Source of the DNA: Sandaracinus sp964481145
Lineage (GTDB): Bacteria; Myxococcota_A; Polyangia; Polyangiales; Sandaracinaceae
DNA length: 64,000 nt
NCBI GenBank assembly: GCA_964481145.1
Contig: CAYZTA010000005.1
Span: 62,001-126,000 of the forward strand
Direction of reading: 5' to 3'
Shown piece after piece: positions 19,806-28,948 of the stretch; position 1 is the stretch's first letter, and every line of letters begins with the position of its first letter. Position numbers and translations under genes: made by a program. The notes beneath the pieces were generated by a model. The model was not told the DNA's origin, ran no database searches, and worked only from the letters and a program-made list of their open reading frames with translations.

Positions 19806-19826
19806 TTTTGCGATCTGATCGCAAAA
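19806..19826. promoter_or_regulatory. Perfect 21-base palindrome
   Basis: TTTTGCGATC and GATCGCAAAA are perfect 10-base inverted arms around one T, followed by a third partial copy CTTGCGATA. It lies in the 163-base gap between the Cys-rich and the vWA lipoprotein genes. It has no T-run, so it looks more like an operator than a terminator. Confidence 0.5.
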
Positions 19827-19958
19827 CTTGCGATATTCTGGAGTGACGCTGCTGTGATGTCGCAGCGAAAGAGCCCAAAAACGTATGAGCATCATTGGAG
19901 ATCGATGGATCGATGATTGCTTTTCCATAATCCGACCACCTGTCCAATGAGGTTGAGA

Positions 19959-22451
19959 ATGCGCATCGGCACCTTGTTGCTCGCACCATGGGTGCTTTTG
20001 GTGTTCGGTTGCGAGCTCGATCCATCCAGCGTCGAAGGGCTTCATTCCAACGCACTCCCTATCGGGATGATGGATGGTGGTGTGGAATGCGCCCATCCAG
20101 AAGAGAACTGTGAGTGTGATCCAGGGCAACCGCCGATCGATTGCTATTTGGAAGCCATCGAAGACGAGAATGGCTTACTGACATGCAATGCAGGTCAGCG
20201 ATACTGTCGTCAGGGCTTGTGGAGCGCTTGCGAATCGGTCCGAGGATTCGCCATTCGCCAAAGCGGCAGCGCCCTCGTCACGGGCCCCGACCTCTGTAAT
20301 CCATGCAATCCACGTTGCTTTGTTTCGCGTGACGTCCCCGGACCTGCCGACCTCGGAAGCAACGCAGACACCGTGGTCTACGACAGCGATCGTGGTGGAA
20401 TTCGACTCGGTACACTCCCCATCGTCCCGGAAATCCTCGTGGACACCGACGGCGATGGCATCCCCGACGTGGCCGATGAATGTGTGGGCAACGGTGCGTT
20501 CCTCGCGGCCGATGGCAGTTGTTACGGTGACAGGTTCATCTTCCACATGCTGCCTTATGGCGAGTCGGGAGTGGATACGTTGGATATCCGCACTCAGATT
20601 CGCACGGCTGACATTTACTTCTTGATGGACACGACGGGATCGATGGGCGGTGAGCTCGACCGTCTGCAGTCCGACCTCACGAGCGGCAACTTCATCTCGG
20701 GCTGCTCGGGCGGAATCATGGGCGCCATTCGCTGCACCATCCCAGACGCATGGTTCGGCGTGGGCTATTTCGATGACTATCCGGTTTCGCCGTACGGCAC
20801 GAGCTCCGACCGCGTGTATAGAAACGTGCGCGATCTCGACGCCAACCTTTCCGGTGCGCAGAGCGCCGTCAACAGCCTCGCGATCCACAACGGAAACGAT
20901 GGTCCCGAATCGAACACCCAAGCGCTTTGGGCCGTTGCCACGGGCGGAGGCCTCTCGAGCTATTTGTCAGCGAGGACCAACTGCCCGGCGAGTCGATGGG
21001 GGTATCCATGCTTCCGTGATGGAACGATTCCGATCGTTATCCACATCACGGACGCTCCATTCCACAATGGTCCAGACGATGCCTATCCATACTGCATCGG
21101 TGGTTCGATCGTTCAGCCCGGATTGCCGAGCGCGACGTCCATCACGAACAACAACGAGCGAATGGACAACACGGCCTATCCGGGCAGCGGCAACGCCGTG
21201 GATATCACAGGTCGATGGATCGGTTTCTCGGGCAGCACCCAATCGATGGCGAATGACTTCAACTTCGGTTGCAATTCGGGCTCTCGCGAAGCGGTGTTCA
21301 GGGTTCGATTGACGAGCCCCCAGCTCACGCGGTTTTCCCTCGAAGGGTCGAGCTTCGATACGGTGTTGGGGGTCATTCCGGTTTCGGGTGGAAGCAGCTA
21401 TTGCAACGATGACGCGGTCGGCAATCAGTCACGACTCGATCTGTCCCTGCCCGCAGGGGATTATTGGGTCGTCGTCGACGGATATAGCTCGGGGCGAGGC
21501 AACTATCGCCTCAGCATGGGGCTGCTCCCCGCTGCATATTGCTCCGGCAACAGCGGTGTCAGCTGGGAGGACACGGTCGACGCGATCGCGGCACGTCAGC
21601 TGCGTGTGATCACCGTTCAGACTTGCGGTTCGTGGTCGACCAGCTATTGCCTCGAGGGCGAAAGTCACGCGAGAACACTGGGCAATGCGACAGGATCGCT
21701 CGGCTCGTCGGGGTCTCCTTACGTCTTCCGAGGAAGCTCGAGCGGCGCAGGTCTCAGCAACACGATCGTCGACGCCGTCGTCGATCTCGCCAACTATTCA
21801 CGTATGAATGTCAGCGCGCGGGCCGTGGGAGATACGCGCGGTTTCACGAGGACGCCGATCGCGGCGGTCTCTTGGGGCGTGGGCGGCTGCGCGGGCATTT
21901 CGGGCGGGACGACCTTCCTCCAATGTCTCCCGGGAACACAGGTCAACTTCCGAGTCACGTTCAGAAATGATGTCGTGCCCTCGACGATGACGACCCAAGT
22001 CTTCACGTTTTTCATCGAGCTCGTGGGCGACGGGACCGTCGTGCTTGCCCGTGTTCCGGTACGGATCGTGGTTCCAGCGCTCGTCTCGGCATATCCCCCA
22101 CGAGGCAGCTATTTCCGGGATTACGATTCCACGTCTCGATGTGCGTTCAATGAGCGCCCCGACTGGGGCACGTTGTCGTGGGATGCGGACATCCCCGCCG
22201 GAACTCGGATCGAGTTCGAGCTCCAAGCAGCGAACGCTGCGACGGGGCTTGCGAGCGGTGCTGTCGGACGGGTCTCGACGCCCCCCACGGCTTCACCCAT
22301 CGATCTCGCAGCAGCACTTCGAACCGCGGGTTATCCGAACGGAATGCGCCATCTCCGCGTCAAAGCCGTGTTGTATTCGAGCACGGGCGGGACGGCTTCT
22401 CCTGCGCTCCGCAATATGGCTGTGACGTACAACTGTTTGCCGGCGGAGTAA
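19959..22451 (+). CDS. vWA-domain lipoprotein with PPC-like module
   Basis: The start ATG at 19959 has GAGG six bases upstream; ATG 19947 is an alternative. MRIGTLLLAPWVLLVFGC is a lipoprotein signal. A calcium-type DTDGDGIPD motif lies near residue 165. The vWA MIDAS motif DTTGSMGGELD is near 225, with threonine and Asp residues in the expected surroundings. A PPC-like domain follows around 460-530 (LTSPQLTRFSLEGSSFDTVLGV to GDYWVVVDGYSSGRGNYRLSMG). A likely adhesive or metal-dependent binding surface protein. The order is inferred; no partner is known. Confidence 0.8.
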   Translation: MRIGTLLLAPWVLLVFGCELDPSSVEGLHSNALPIGMMDGGVECAHPEENCECDPGQPPIDCYLEAIEDENGLLTCNAGQRYCRQGLWSACESVRGFAIRQSGSALVTGPDLCNPCNPRCFVSRDVPGPADLGSNADTVVYDSDRGGIRLGTLPIVPEILVDTDGDGIPDVADECVGNGAFLAADGSCYGDRFIFHMLPYGESGVDTLDIRTQIRTADIYFLMDTTGSMGGELDRLQSDLTSGNFISGCSGGIMGAIRCTIPDAWFGVGYFDDYPVSPYGTSSDRVYRNVRDLDANLSGAQSAVNSLAIHNGNDGPESNTQALWAVATGGGLSSYLSARTNCPASRWGYPCFRDGTIPIVIHITDAPFHNGPDDAYPYCIGGSIVQPGLPSATSITNNNERMDNTAYPGSGNAVDITGRWIGFSGSTQSMANDFNFGCNSGSREAVFRVRLTSPQLTRFSLEGSSFDTVLGVIPVSGGSSYCNDDAVGNQSRLDLSLPAGDYWVVVDGYSSGRGNYRLSMGLLPAAYCSGNSGVSWEDTVDAIAARQLRVITVQTCGSWSTSYCLEGESHARTLGNATGSLGSSGSPYVFRGSSSGAGLSNTIVDAVVDLANYSRMNVSARAVGDTRGFTRTPIAAVSWGVGGCAGISGGTTFLQCLPGTQVNFRVTFRNDVVPSTMTTQVFTFFIELVGDGTVVLARVPVRIVVPALVSAYPPRGSYFRDYDSTSRCAFNERPDWGTLSWDADIPAGTRIEFELQAANAATGLASGAVGRVSTPPTASPIDLAAALRTAGYPNGMRHLRVKAVLYSSTGGTASPALRNMAVTYNCLPAE

Positions 22452-22455
22452 CGGA

Positions 22456-22899
22456 TCAATACGGCGCGGGGTTTTCTTCCTGCTGAGGTTTGGCGGGGGC
22501 TTCGCGCGGAGAGACCTCGGCGCCCCTGCGCTCGGCTTCGAGTTGTGCGCGACGCGCCTCACCCTCGGCCTCGATGGCGCGCTGTTCGGCTTCTACCCGC
22601 TCCTCGACCTCGCGCCCGTGCTGCTCGATGCGCCCTTCGAGCTCATGTTCGGCACGTTCGACCTCGCTTTCACGCTCATCGAGGCGTTGACGCTCTTGAT
22701 CGAGCTCTGCGCGCGCCTCTTCGATTCGTTGACGCTCCGGCTCGAGCGAGCGCTCGATGTCCTCCATCCGCTGCTCGCCACGTTGTTCAGCCTGCTGCTT
22801 TTGGCTTTCGGTTTCGGCGGAGAAAGCGTCCTCTCGCTCTCCACGACATCCTGCGAAGGCGAATAGAACCGCCATCGCGAAATAGATTGCATTTCGCAT
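22456..22899 (-). CDS. Small coiled-coil lipoprotein
   Basis: 147 aa. The signal is MRNAIYFAMAVLFAFAGC. Nearly all of the rest is Glu/Arg/Gln-rich heptads (about residues 30-125: ERQRIEEARAELDQERQRLDERE), a long coiled coil, then a Pro/Glu tail. It is probably anchored to the outer membrane and may act as a spacer or envelope protein. It is convergent with the vWA gene, five bases apart. No enzymatic motif is seen. Confidence 0.75.
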   Translation of the reverse strand: MRNAIYFAMAVLFAFAGCRGEREDAFSAETESQKQQAEQRGEQRMEDIERSLEPERQRIEEARAELDQERQRLDERESEVERAEHELEGRIEQHGREVEERVEAEQRAIEAEGEARRAQLEAERRGAEVSPREAPAKPQQEENPAPY

Positions 22900-22970
22900 G
22901 AATCGGACCCTTTGTGCTTCGTTCGCGGTACCGCGTCGATCACAGCAAGGGGCATGCCTTCACGACGAGT

Positions 22971-23657
22971 TCAGCCGGGGAGCAAGCCGCGGATGCGTCG
23001 GATCCCAGGTCGCACGAGATGCTGACGAATGGCGGACGCTGCGGGGAGCAAGCCTTCGGGCAAAGGGCGGAACGTGACTTCGAGATGATCGTCGTCCGTT
23101 TCGAGCGCATATGCCGTCACCACGGGTGTGAGCAGTGAGAGCATGCGTTGCACCATGGGATTTCCGCTGATCTTCGGATCTCGCATCAAATCGATGACGA
23201 TGCGGTTGTCACGCGTTTCGACGACGGTGGGCGGTAGCGGAAGATACTTCGCGAGATTGCCGGGCTTGCTCAGATCGAGCGCGCCGCTTCGAAGGAGCGC
23301 AGCGATGGGACCCTGTGAGTCGCCCTGCACCTCGAGCCAAATCTCTTCGAGCCGAATCTCGATTCGGATTTGAGCCGGCGTGATCACCATGCGGTCGATG
23401 TAGACCACGGCCGATGCGCGCACGGGCGTTTTCATGAGGTCGACCGTGGCCGTCAATCGAATGCCAGGTGGCACTTCGGCGAGCACGGGGTCTTGCACTT
23501 TGCCGCTCTTGGCCACGCGCTCGAGGAGCCAGCGCAGCGCATCGAGCGGCACCCCCACCCGCAGACCGAGAAGACTCCAAAAAGATCGGGTGAGCTCCTG
23601 CGGATTGCGACGCAGGTAGTTGCTCGCGGCTTCGAATGCTTGCCTTCCGAAAGACAT
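22971..23657 (-). CDS. Conserved hypothetical soluble protein
   Basis: 228 aa, no signal and no membrane helix. It contains DPVLAEVPPGIRLTATVDLMKTPVRASAVVYIDRM, a beta-rich core and an Arg-rich C-terminus (IRRIRGLLPG). I do not recognise a family. It lies 51 bases downstream of gcvPB on the same strand and may share its transcript. Confidence 0.75.
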   Translation of the reverse strand: MSFGRQAFEAASNYLRRNPQELTRSFWSLLGLRVGVPLDALRWLLERVAKSGKVQDPVLAEVPPGIRLTATVDLMKTPVRASAVVYIDRMVITPAQIRIEIRLEEIWLEVQGDSQGPIAALLRSGALDLSKPGNLAKYLPLPPTVVETRDNRIVIDLMRDPKISGNPMVQRMLSLLTPVVTAYALETDDDHLEVTFRPLPEGLLPAASAIRQHLVRPGIRRIRGLLPG

Positions 23658-23708
23658 CGTGCGGAGAATACCTCAAGTCGAACGAGGTGAGGGGCGAATC
23701 CGAGCCGA

Positions 23709-25193
23709 TCAGGACTTCTTGAATCGGAGCACCGGCTTGCGCGCGGCACGCGTCTCGTCGAGACGGCGCAAACGCGTGAGATGAGGCGCCTTCTTCACGT
23801 GCTCGGCGTTTTCGTGGGCTTCGCGGCTGATTTCCGCCATCGCCTCGACGAAATGCTCGAGCGTCTCGAGCGTCTCGGTTTCGGTGGGCTCCACCAGCAT
23901 CGCCCCTTTGACGACGAGCGGGAAATATACCGTGGGGGCATGGAAGCCGTAATCGAGGAGGCGCTTGGCCACGTCCATGGTGGTGACGCCCGTCTTCGCG
24001 AGGTGTTTGTCGTTGATGACGACTTCGTGCATGCACGTCCTGTCGTAGGCGACGTTCCACATCTCACCGAGCCGCACACGAAGATAATTCGCATTCAACA
24101 CCGCGAGATCCGTGGCGCCCTTGAGCCCCTCCGCGCCCATTTCGCGCAAGTACGTGTACGCCCGCACCATCATGCCGAAATTGCCGTAGAACGAACGCAG
24201 ACGGCCGATGCTCTTGGGTCTTTGGTACTCGAGGCGATAGGTTCCGTCGTCCGAACGCTCGACGCTGGGCGTCGGTGCAAAGGGCTCGAGCAAACGCTTG
24301 AAGCCCACAGGACCACATCCCGGTCCGCCACCGCCGTGCGGCGTCGTGAATGTCTTGTGCAGGTTGAACTGCATGACATCGACACCGAGATCGCCAGGCC
24401 GCCCGCGGCCCATGAGCGCATTCAGGTTCGCGCCATCGCCGTACACGAGCGCGCCTTTGTCATGGACCATGCGCGCGATCGTCGGCAGATGCTTCTCGAA
24501 GAGCCCCACGGTGTTGGGGTTCGTGATCATGACTGCAGCGACATCGTCGTCGAGCACGGTCGCGATCGCTTCGGGGTGCACGATTCCATCTTCACCCGCC
24601 GGGAAAGGAACGGTCGTATATCCATTCAGCGCGCAGCTCGCGGGATTGGTGCCATGGGCGGTGACTGGCACCAGGACCTTCTTGGGCGAGCGGCCTTCTG
24701 CTTGATGGTAGGCGCGGATCATCATGAGGCCGGTGAGCTCGCCCTGCGCGCCTGCGGCGGGCTGCAATGACACCCGGTCCATTCCGCAGATCTCCGCGAG
24801 ACCCCGCTCCAGCCGAAACATGAGCTCGAGCGCGCCCTGAATCTGGTGTTCGGGCGCGTATGGATGGATCTGCGCAAGCCCTGGGAGACGCGCCGCCCAC
24901 TCGTTGATCTTCGGGTTGTATTTCATCGTGCACGACCCGAGTGGATACATCGCGTTGTCGATCGCGAAGTTCATCGTGCTCAAGCGCACATAGTGGCGAA
25001 ACGCTTCGGGCTCGCTCACCTCGGGCAATTCGGCCTGCTCGCCCGCATCCCGTGCCGCATCGCCGAAGATGGCTTTCGGATCGATCTCCGGCACATCGAG
25101 CGGTGCAGACGACAACGCGGTGCGACCCGCTGCTCCCCGCTCGAAAATGAGCGGTTCGGCCCACTGAATTCCCGACCTCGCAAGACCCGGCAT
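23709..25193 (-). CDS. gcvPB: Glycine dehydrogenase (decarboxylating) subunit 2
   Basis: C-terminal half of the split P protein. It carries PLP and decarboxylates glycine in the glycine cleavage system, working with gcvPA. The PLP lysine lies in NLHKTFTTPHGGGGPGCGP. Other markers are SCTMKYNPKINEW, GSCTMK and AGAQGELTGLMM. Start at the ATG 25193 has AAGGAGC six bases upstream; a longer 25280 start is unlikely. gcvPA, gcvH and gcvT are not in the window, so the P-protein subunits are not adjacent downstream. Confidence 0.96.
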   Translation of the reverse strand: MPGLARSGIQWAEPLIFERGAAGRTALSSAPLDVPEIDPKAIFGDAARDAGEQAELPEVSEPEAFRHYVRLSTMNFAIDNAMYPLGSCTMKYNPKINEWAARLPGLAQIHPYAPEHQIQGALELMFRLERGLAEICGMDRVSLQPAAGAQGELTGLMMIRAYHQAEGRSPKKVLVPVTAHGTNPASCALNGYTTVPFPAGEDGIVHPEAIATVLDDDVAAVMITNPNTVGLFEKHLPTIARMVHDKGALVYGDGANLNALMGRGRPGDLGVDVMQFNLHKTFTTPHGGGGPGCGPVGFKRLLEPFAPTPSVERSDDGTYRLEYQRPKSIGRLRSFYGNFGMMVRAYTYLREMGAEGLKGATDLAVLNANYLRVRLGEMWNVAYDRTCMHEVVINDKHLAKTGVTTMDVAKRLLDYGFHAPTVYFPLVVKGAMLVEPTETETLETLEHFVEAMAEISREAHENAEHVKKAPHLTRLRRLDETRAARKPVLRFKKS

Positions 25194-25278
25194 CGAAGCT
25201 CCTTCGGAGATTGCGCCCGGATAGTGGGACGCGCGTCGGGGCTGCGCAAGAGTTTGCTCTCGTGCATGATGCCGCTCC

Positions 25279-25836
25279 ATGAACGTTCATCGCGCCGGCT
25301 CTTGGTTTTGGGTCCTTTTCAGTCTTCTGATTCTTCTCGTTGGGTGTGGCGCAAGCCCCTATGGCTATGCCCATCGATACGAGCCCCTCGACGAAGAACG
25401 GTCGTATCTCGAGCGAGCCGCCGAGCTTTCGTATGAAGAAGTACGGCGCACACGGCTCGAAGAACAGGCAATGGTCGGATGGTTCGGCGTGGTGCTCGAG
25501 CCACCGCAGACAAGAGAAGATGGTTCGGCGCGTGTGCTCCTGAGCCTTCGAGCCCATCAGGAACGTCATCTCTGCGCGACGTCGAGCAGTGATACGTGTC
25601 GCGTGACCGTCTCGGCACGCGAGCTCGGCCGGTTTTGGGCAGATTTACCTATTCGTTTTGAAGATCGAGAGGGTCCGCATCGGCTCTGGACGGGTTCGCT
25701 CATCAAGGTGTACGGGACCGCGATCGAATCTGCCGAGGAGTCTCCAAATCTTCCTGTTTTGAGAGCCGATTGGTACAGGCATTGGCCGGTTCATTACTAT
25801 GTGACCACGGCTTCGGCGGACAGCATGAGACGGTGA
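25279..25836 (+). CDS. Lipoprotein of unknown function
   Basis: 185 aa. The signal ends in LLILLVGC, a good lipobox. The rest contains a short beta domain, VGWFGVVLEPPQTREDGSARVLLSLRAHQERHLC and WTGSLIKVYGTAI, vaguely like an OB-fold lipoprotein such as Slp. That comparison is weak. It is divergent from gcvPB. Confidence 0.65.
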   Translation: MNVHRAGSWFWVLFSLLILLVGCGASPYGYAHRYEPLDEERSYLERAAELSYEEVRRTRLEEQAMVGWFGVVLEPPQTREDGSARVLLSLRAHQERHLCATSSSDTCRVTVSARELGRFWADLPIRFEDREGPHRLWTGSLIKVYGTAIESAEESPNLPVLRADWYRHWPVHYYVTTASADSMRR

Positions 25837-25902
25837 AACGACGGTCGCTGTGCGGACGGTAGCGCGTTCACAAACGATCTCGCGGTATACTCGCCGCTAC
25901 AG

Positions 25903-27951
25903 ATGAGACCCGGCGATCAGCGGTCCGAGTCGACTCACACGCCTGGACTGCATCCAGGACGGGGTGCGATCGAGCAGCTCATGCGGGTCGTTGCCGACCT
26001 CATCGATGTTCCGGTGGCTGTTTGTTTTCTCGTCGAAGGTCGAAAGGCGCGTCGCATCGCGAGCGCCAGTGAGGCGTTCGGCGATTTCGGTCTGGAAAGC
26101 GTGGTGCCGATCGAGCTCTTGGCGACCGATCGATTGCGTATCGTCGCAGACAAGAGTCGAGAGATTGTCCCTGAGCTCGCGCTCTTCGACAGCACGACGC
26201 CGATCGCGGTGGCGAACGTTCCCGTCTTCGATCCTCATGGAACTCAGATCGCGGCGCTGCTGTTTGCAGATTCGAGGCCGCGCTTCGATTTGACGGGCCG
26301 CTGCGCGAGGGCGCTCGAAGGGCTCGCGAGCCTCGTCTTGGCAGCCCTCACAAACTCGGGGCTGCCGAGCGCGCCGCCCTCGCGCACGAGCTCGATTCCC
26401 GCCATCGTGCGCTCGAACTCCGCCAGCAAACCCACGGTTCGTCCCGAAACGCCGGATCGTTCGGACATGCCCACCTACCGGCCTGAGATAGCGTCCTTTC
26501 CGCGCACGAGGCCGAGCTCGGCGCCGAGGGCGAGCTCATCTGCGAGCAAGCCCAACGCGTCGCGGTCCGGTTCGACGTCTCTCAGGCCAGAATCATCGTC
26601 TTCGCGCTCCAGGCCGACGGTGGCTCGACCCCGATCCTCGCCGCGCCCGCCGCGTCCGGATCCATTGAGGCGATTTGCGGATCGTGCGGAGATGCAGTTC
26701 GAGATCGAGCGTCGCATCGATCGCGCGCGCGTCCTTCACCACGACGTCACGATCGCGATCGTGTCTCTGGATCGTTTTCGTCGTGTGAACGACTCGCTCG
26801 GTCACGAGTGTGGGGATGCGTTGCTTCGGCAGGTGTCTCAGCGTCTTTTGTCGAGTGTCGAAGAGAGCGATCTCGTGGCACGCCGCAGCGGTGATGAGTT
26901 CATTTTGGTGCTCGACGACATCCCGCATGGCGCATCCCCCTTGCCGCGGATCGATCGAATCGCGCAGGCGATCCGCGAACCATTTCACGTCGAGACGCAT
27001 GAGATCGTGCTGACGGCGTGTCTCGGGATCGCTCGCTTTCCGGAGGATACGGGCGATCCGACATCGCTTCTGCGCTATGCAGACATCGCGCTGCATCAAG
27101 CCAAAGACGATGGAGTGGGGCGGCTCCGCATCTTCGATGCGTCGATGCAGGAGGCCGCACGGGAGCGGCTCGACCTCGAGTATCAGCTTCGTGAAGCCAT
27201 GCGTTCTGGGCAGCTTTCCCTCTATTACCAACCGAAATACTCGATCGCGTCTCGAAGGATGATGGGCGCCGAAGCGCTCTTGCGTTGGCATCATCCGCAA
27301 CGAGGTATGATCGGTCCCTTCCGCTTCATTCCAGTGGCTGAGGAGAGCGGGCTCATCGTGCCGATCGGCACATGGGCGCTGAACGAGGTGTGCCGTCAAT
27401 GCCAGCGTTGGCTCACGAAGGGGTTCGATATCGGCCGCATCTCGGTCAACGTCTCGGGCTTACAGTTCACGCGACATGATTTCGTGGGCACCGTGACGCG
27501 TGCGATGAGATCGGCGAGCTTGCCTCCCAAGCATCTCGAGATCGAGCTGACCGAGACGATCGTCATGGGAGACGTCGAGAGCGCGATCGTGAGGCTCGCG
27601 GAGCTGCGCGCGCTGGGCGTACGCGTGTCGATCGACGATTTCGGCACGGGCTATTCGTCGCTCGCGTATTTGCAGAAGCTGCCCGTCGATGTGCTGAAGA
27701 TCGATCGCTCGTTCGTCGAGGCGCTCGGCGCCGATGGCGCGTCGGCCGACCAGGCGCGGGCGCTCGCCCAGGCGATCACGTATCTCGGTCACCAGCTCGA
27801 TCTCGAAGTGCTCGCCGAAGGTGTCGAGACGCCCGAGCAGCTCCAGCAACTCGCGGACGTCGGATGCGACGAGGTGCAGGGCTATCTTCTTGGGAAACCG
27901 ATGCCGCCAGACGAGTTCGAAGCGCACATGCTGGGGACACAGGGCAGCTGA
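25903..27951 (+). CDS. GAF-GGDEF-EAL cyclic-di-GMP enzyme
   Basis: 682 aa. An N-terminal GAF-like domain (about 20-150, GRKARRIASASEAFGDFG) is followed by a Ser/Pro/Arg linker. The GGDEF domain (about 260-420) carries RRSGDEFILVL; the signature is SGDEF rather than GGDEF, which still occurs in active enzymes. The EAL domain (about 430-670) has EALLRWHHP, SVNVSGLQFT, ELTETIVMGD, DDFGTGYSSLAYLQKLPVDVLKIDRSF and LAEGVET, so the phosphodiesterase residues are intact. The domain pair may mainly degrade c-di-GMP. Its 3' end overlaps the convergent gene by 70 bases. Confidence 0.93.
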   Translation: MRPGDQRSESTHTPGLHPGRGAIEQLMRVVADLIDVPVAVCFLVEGRKARRIASASEAFGDFGLESVVPIELLATDRLRIVADKSREIVPELALFDSTTPIAVANVPVFDPHGTQIAALLFADSRPRFDLTGRCARALEGLASLVLAALTNSGLPSAPPSRTSSIPAIVRSNSASKPTVRPETPDRSDMPTYRPEIASFPRTRPSSAPRASSSASKPNASRSGSTSLRPESSSSRSRPTVARPRSSPRPPRPDPLRRFADRAEMQFEIERRIDRARVLHHDVTIAIVSLDRFRRVNDSLGHECGDALLRQVSQRLLSSVEESDLVARRSGDEFILVLDDIPHGASPLPRIDRIAQAIREPFHVETHEIVLTACLGIARFPEDTGDPTSLLRYADIALHQAKDDGVGRLRIFDASMQEAARERLDLEYQLREAMRSGQLSLYYQPKYSIASRRMMGAEALLRWHHPQRGMIGPFRFIPVAEESGLIVPIGTWALNEVCRQCQRWLTKGFDIGRISVNVSGLQFTRHDFVGTVTRAMRSASLPPKHLEIELTETIVMGDVESAIVRLAELRALGVRVSIDDFGTGYSSLAYLQKLPVDVLKIDRSFVEALGADGASADQARALAQAITYLGHQLDLEVLAEGVETPEQLQQLADVGCDEVQGYLLGKPMPPDEFEAHMLGTQGS

Positions 27952-28679
27952 ACCGACGGCTTCGTCCCGACGAAAAGGACGTGATGGGTGGCTCGAAGTC
28001 GCCTCCGTCGAAAGGTCCGGCGCGCGCGGTGGCCAGTGCGAGGGTCGACACGACGAATGTGGGTCTCGAAGCCGGCAGCGAGCATCCGCGAGACGAAGCG
28101 TGGATCTTCCATCGCAGACCAGAACACGAGCGTCCCGCCCGGTCTGAGACAACGCATCAGCGCGTCGAGTCCCTCGCGGGTATAGAGCCAAAAATTAGCC
28201 ACGGTGGTGAGCGGAATCGGGCCGTTGTCGATGTCGAGCAAGATCGCATCGAAGCTCTCTGGATCTTCGCTCGAGCGTGCGGCGATCCATGGGATCGCAT
28301 CGCTGATGATCAATCGAACGCGCGGATCGTCGAGAGGTCTCTGCGCGAGGTCTCCCAGCGCGCCGCGATGCCACTCGGCGATGGCGTGCATGAGCTCGAT
28401 GCAATCGACGTTGGCGGAAGCAGGGAGGAGATCGAGTGTGGCGCGGAGCGTGTACCCGAGTCCGAGCCCACCCACGAGCACCTTGGGGTGCGCGCGATCT
28501 CGCAGACCATCGCATCCGGCGCGCGCCATCGCGCGTTCGGAGCCATGAATTCGGCTCGACATGAGTCCGAGTCCGTCGATCCGGATGAAGAATTCTTCCT
28601 TTTCGCGCAGGAGGGAGATCGTCCCGCCATCGGGCGTCTTCGCCGAATCGATCATTTCGTGCTCGCTCACGACGGGCAT
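27882..28679 (-). CDS. Spermidine-synthase-like methyltransferase-fold protein
   Basis: 265 aa. The cofactor motif VLVGGLGLGYTLRATLDLLP is followed by acidic VDCIELMHA and by LLDIDNGP, resembling the polyamine synthase fold. The Asp pair for putrescine binding is not obvious, so true aminopropyl transfer is uncertain. The C-terminus is basic and Ser-rich and overlaps the GGDEF-EAL gene end in antisense. Confidence 0.75.
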   Translation of the reverse strand: MPVVSEHEMIDSAKTPDGGTISLLREKEEFFIRIDGLGLMSSRIHGSERAMARAGCDGLRDRAHPKVLVGGLGLGYTLRATLDLLPASANVDCIELMHAIAEWHRGALGDLAQRPLDDPRVRLIISDAIPWIAARSSEDPESFDAILLDIDNGPIPLTTVANFWLYTREGLDALMRCLRPGGTLVFWSAMEDPRFVSRMLAAGFETHIRRVDPRTGHRARRTFRRRRLRATHHVLFVGTKPSVQLPCVPSMCASNSSGGIGFPRR

Positions 28680-28690
28680 TCAATCACGCC

Positions 28691-28948
28691 CTAGGTCACG
28701 ACTTCTTCGATGGAGGTCGCGGTGAGGACGCGGTCGGTCCAGCGTTCGAGTTCGGCGGAGGTCGCGCCATCGATTCGCGCGCGCATGAGGTCGGAAGGAG
28801 GGCCGAAGCGCAAGGTGAGCAATCGTATGAGGGTCGTACGGACTCCTCGTTCGACACCGCGCTGGATGCCCTGTTCGAGCCCACGCTCGAGTCCTTGTTC
28901 GAGCCCTTGTTCGATTCCCTGTTCGATGAGCTGTCTCGCGGTGGTCAT
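28691..28948 (-). CDS. Predicted intragenic short Rpn product (RpnS-like)
   Basis: The in-frame ATG at 28948 starts MTTARQLIEQGIEQG. Upstream on the minus strand is AGGAG with eight bases between it and the ATG (plus-strand CTCCT at 28957-28961), a better ribosome site than the one at the main start. The product would be 85 aa: the whole repeated QG segment plus the C-terminal domain, without the nuclease core. In E. coli the equivalent short protein blocks the long nuclease. The expression is inferred only from sequence. Confidence 0.45.
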   Translation of the reverse strand: MTTARQLIEQGIEQGLEQGLERGLEQGIQRGVERGVRTTLIRLLTLRFGPPSDLMRARIDGATSAELERWTDRVLTATSIEEVVT

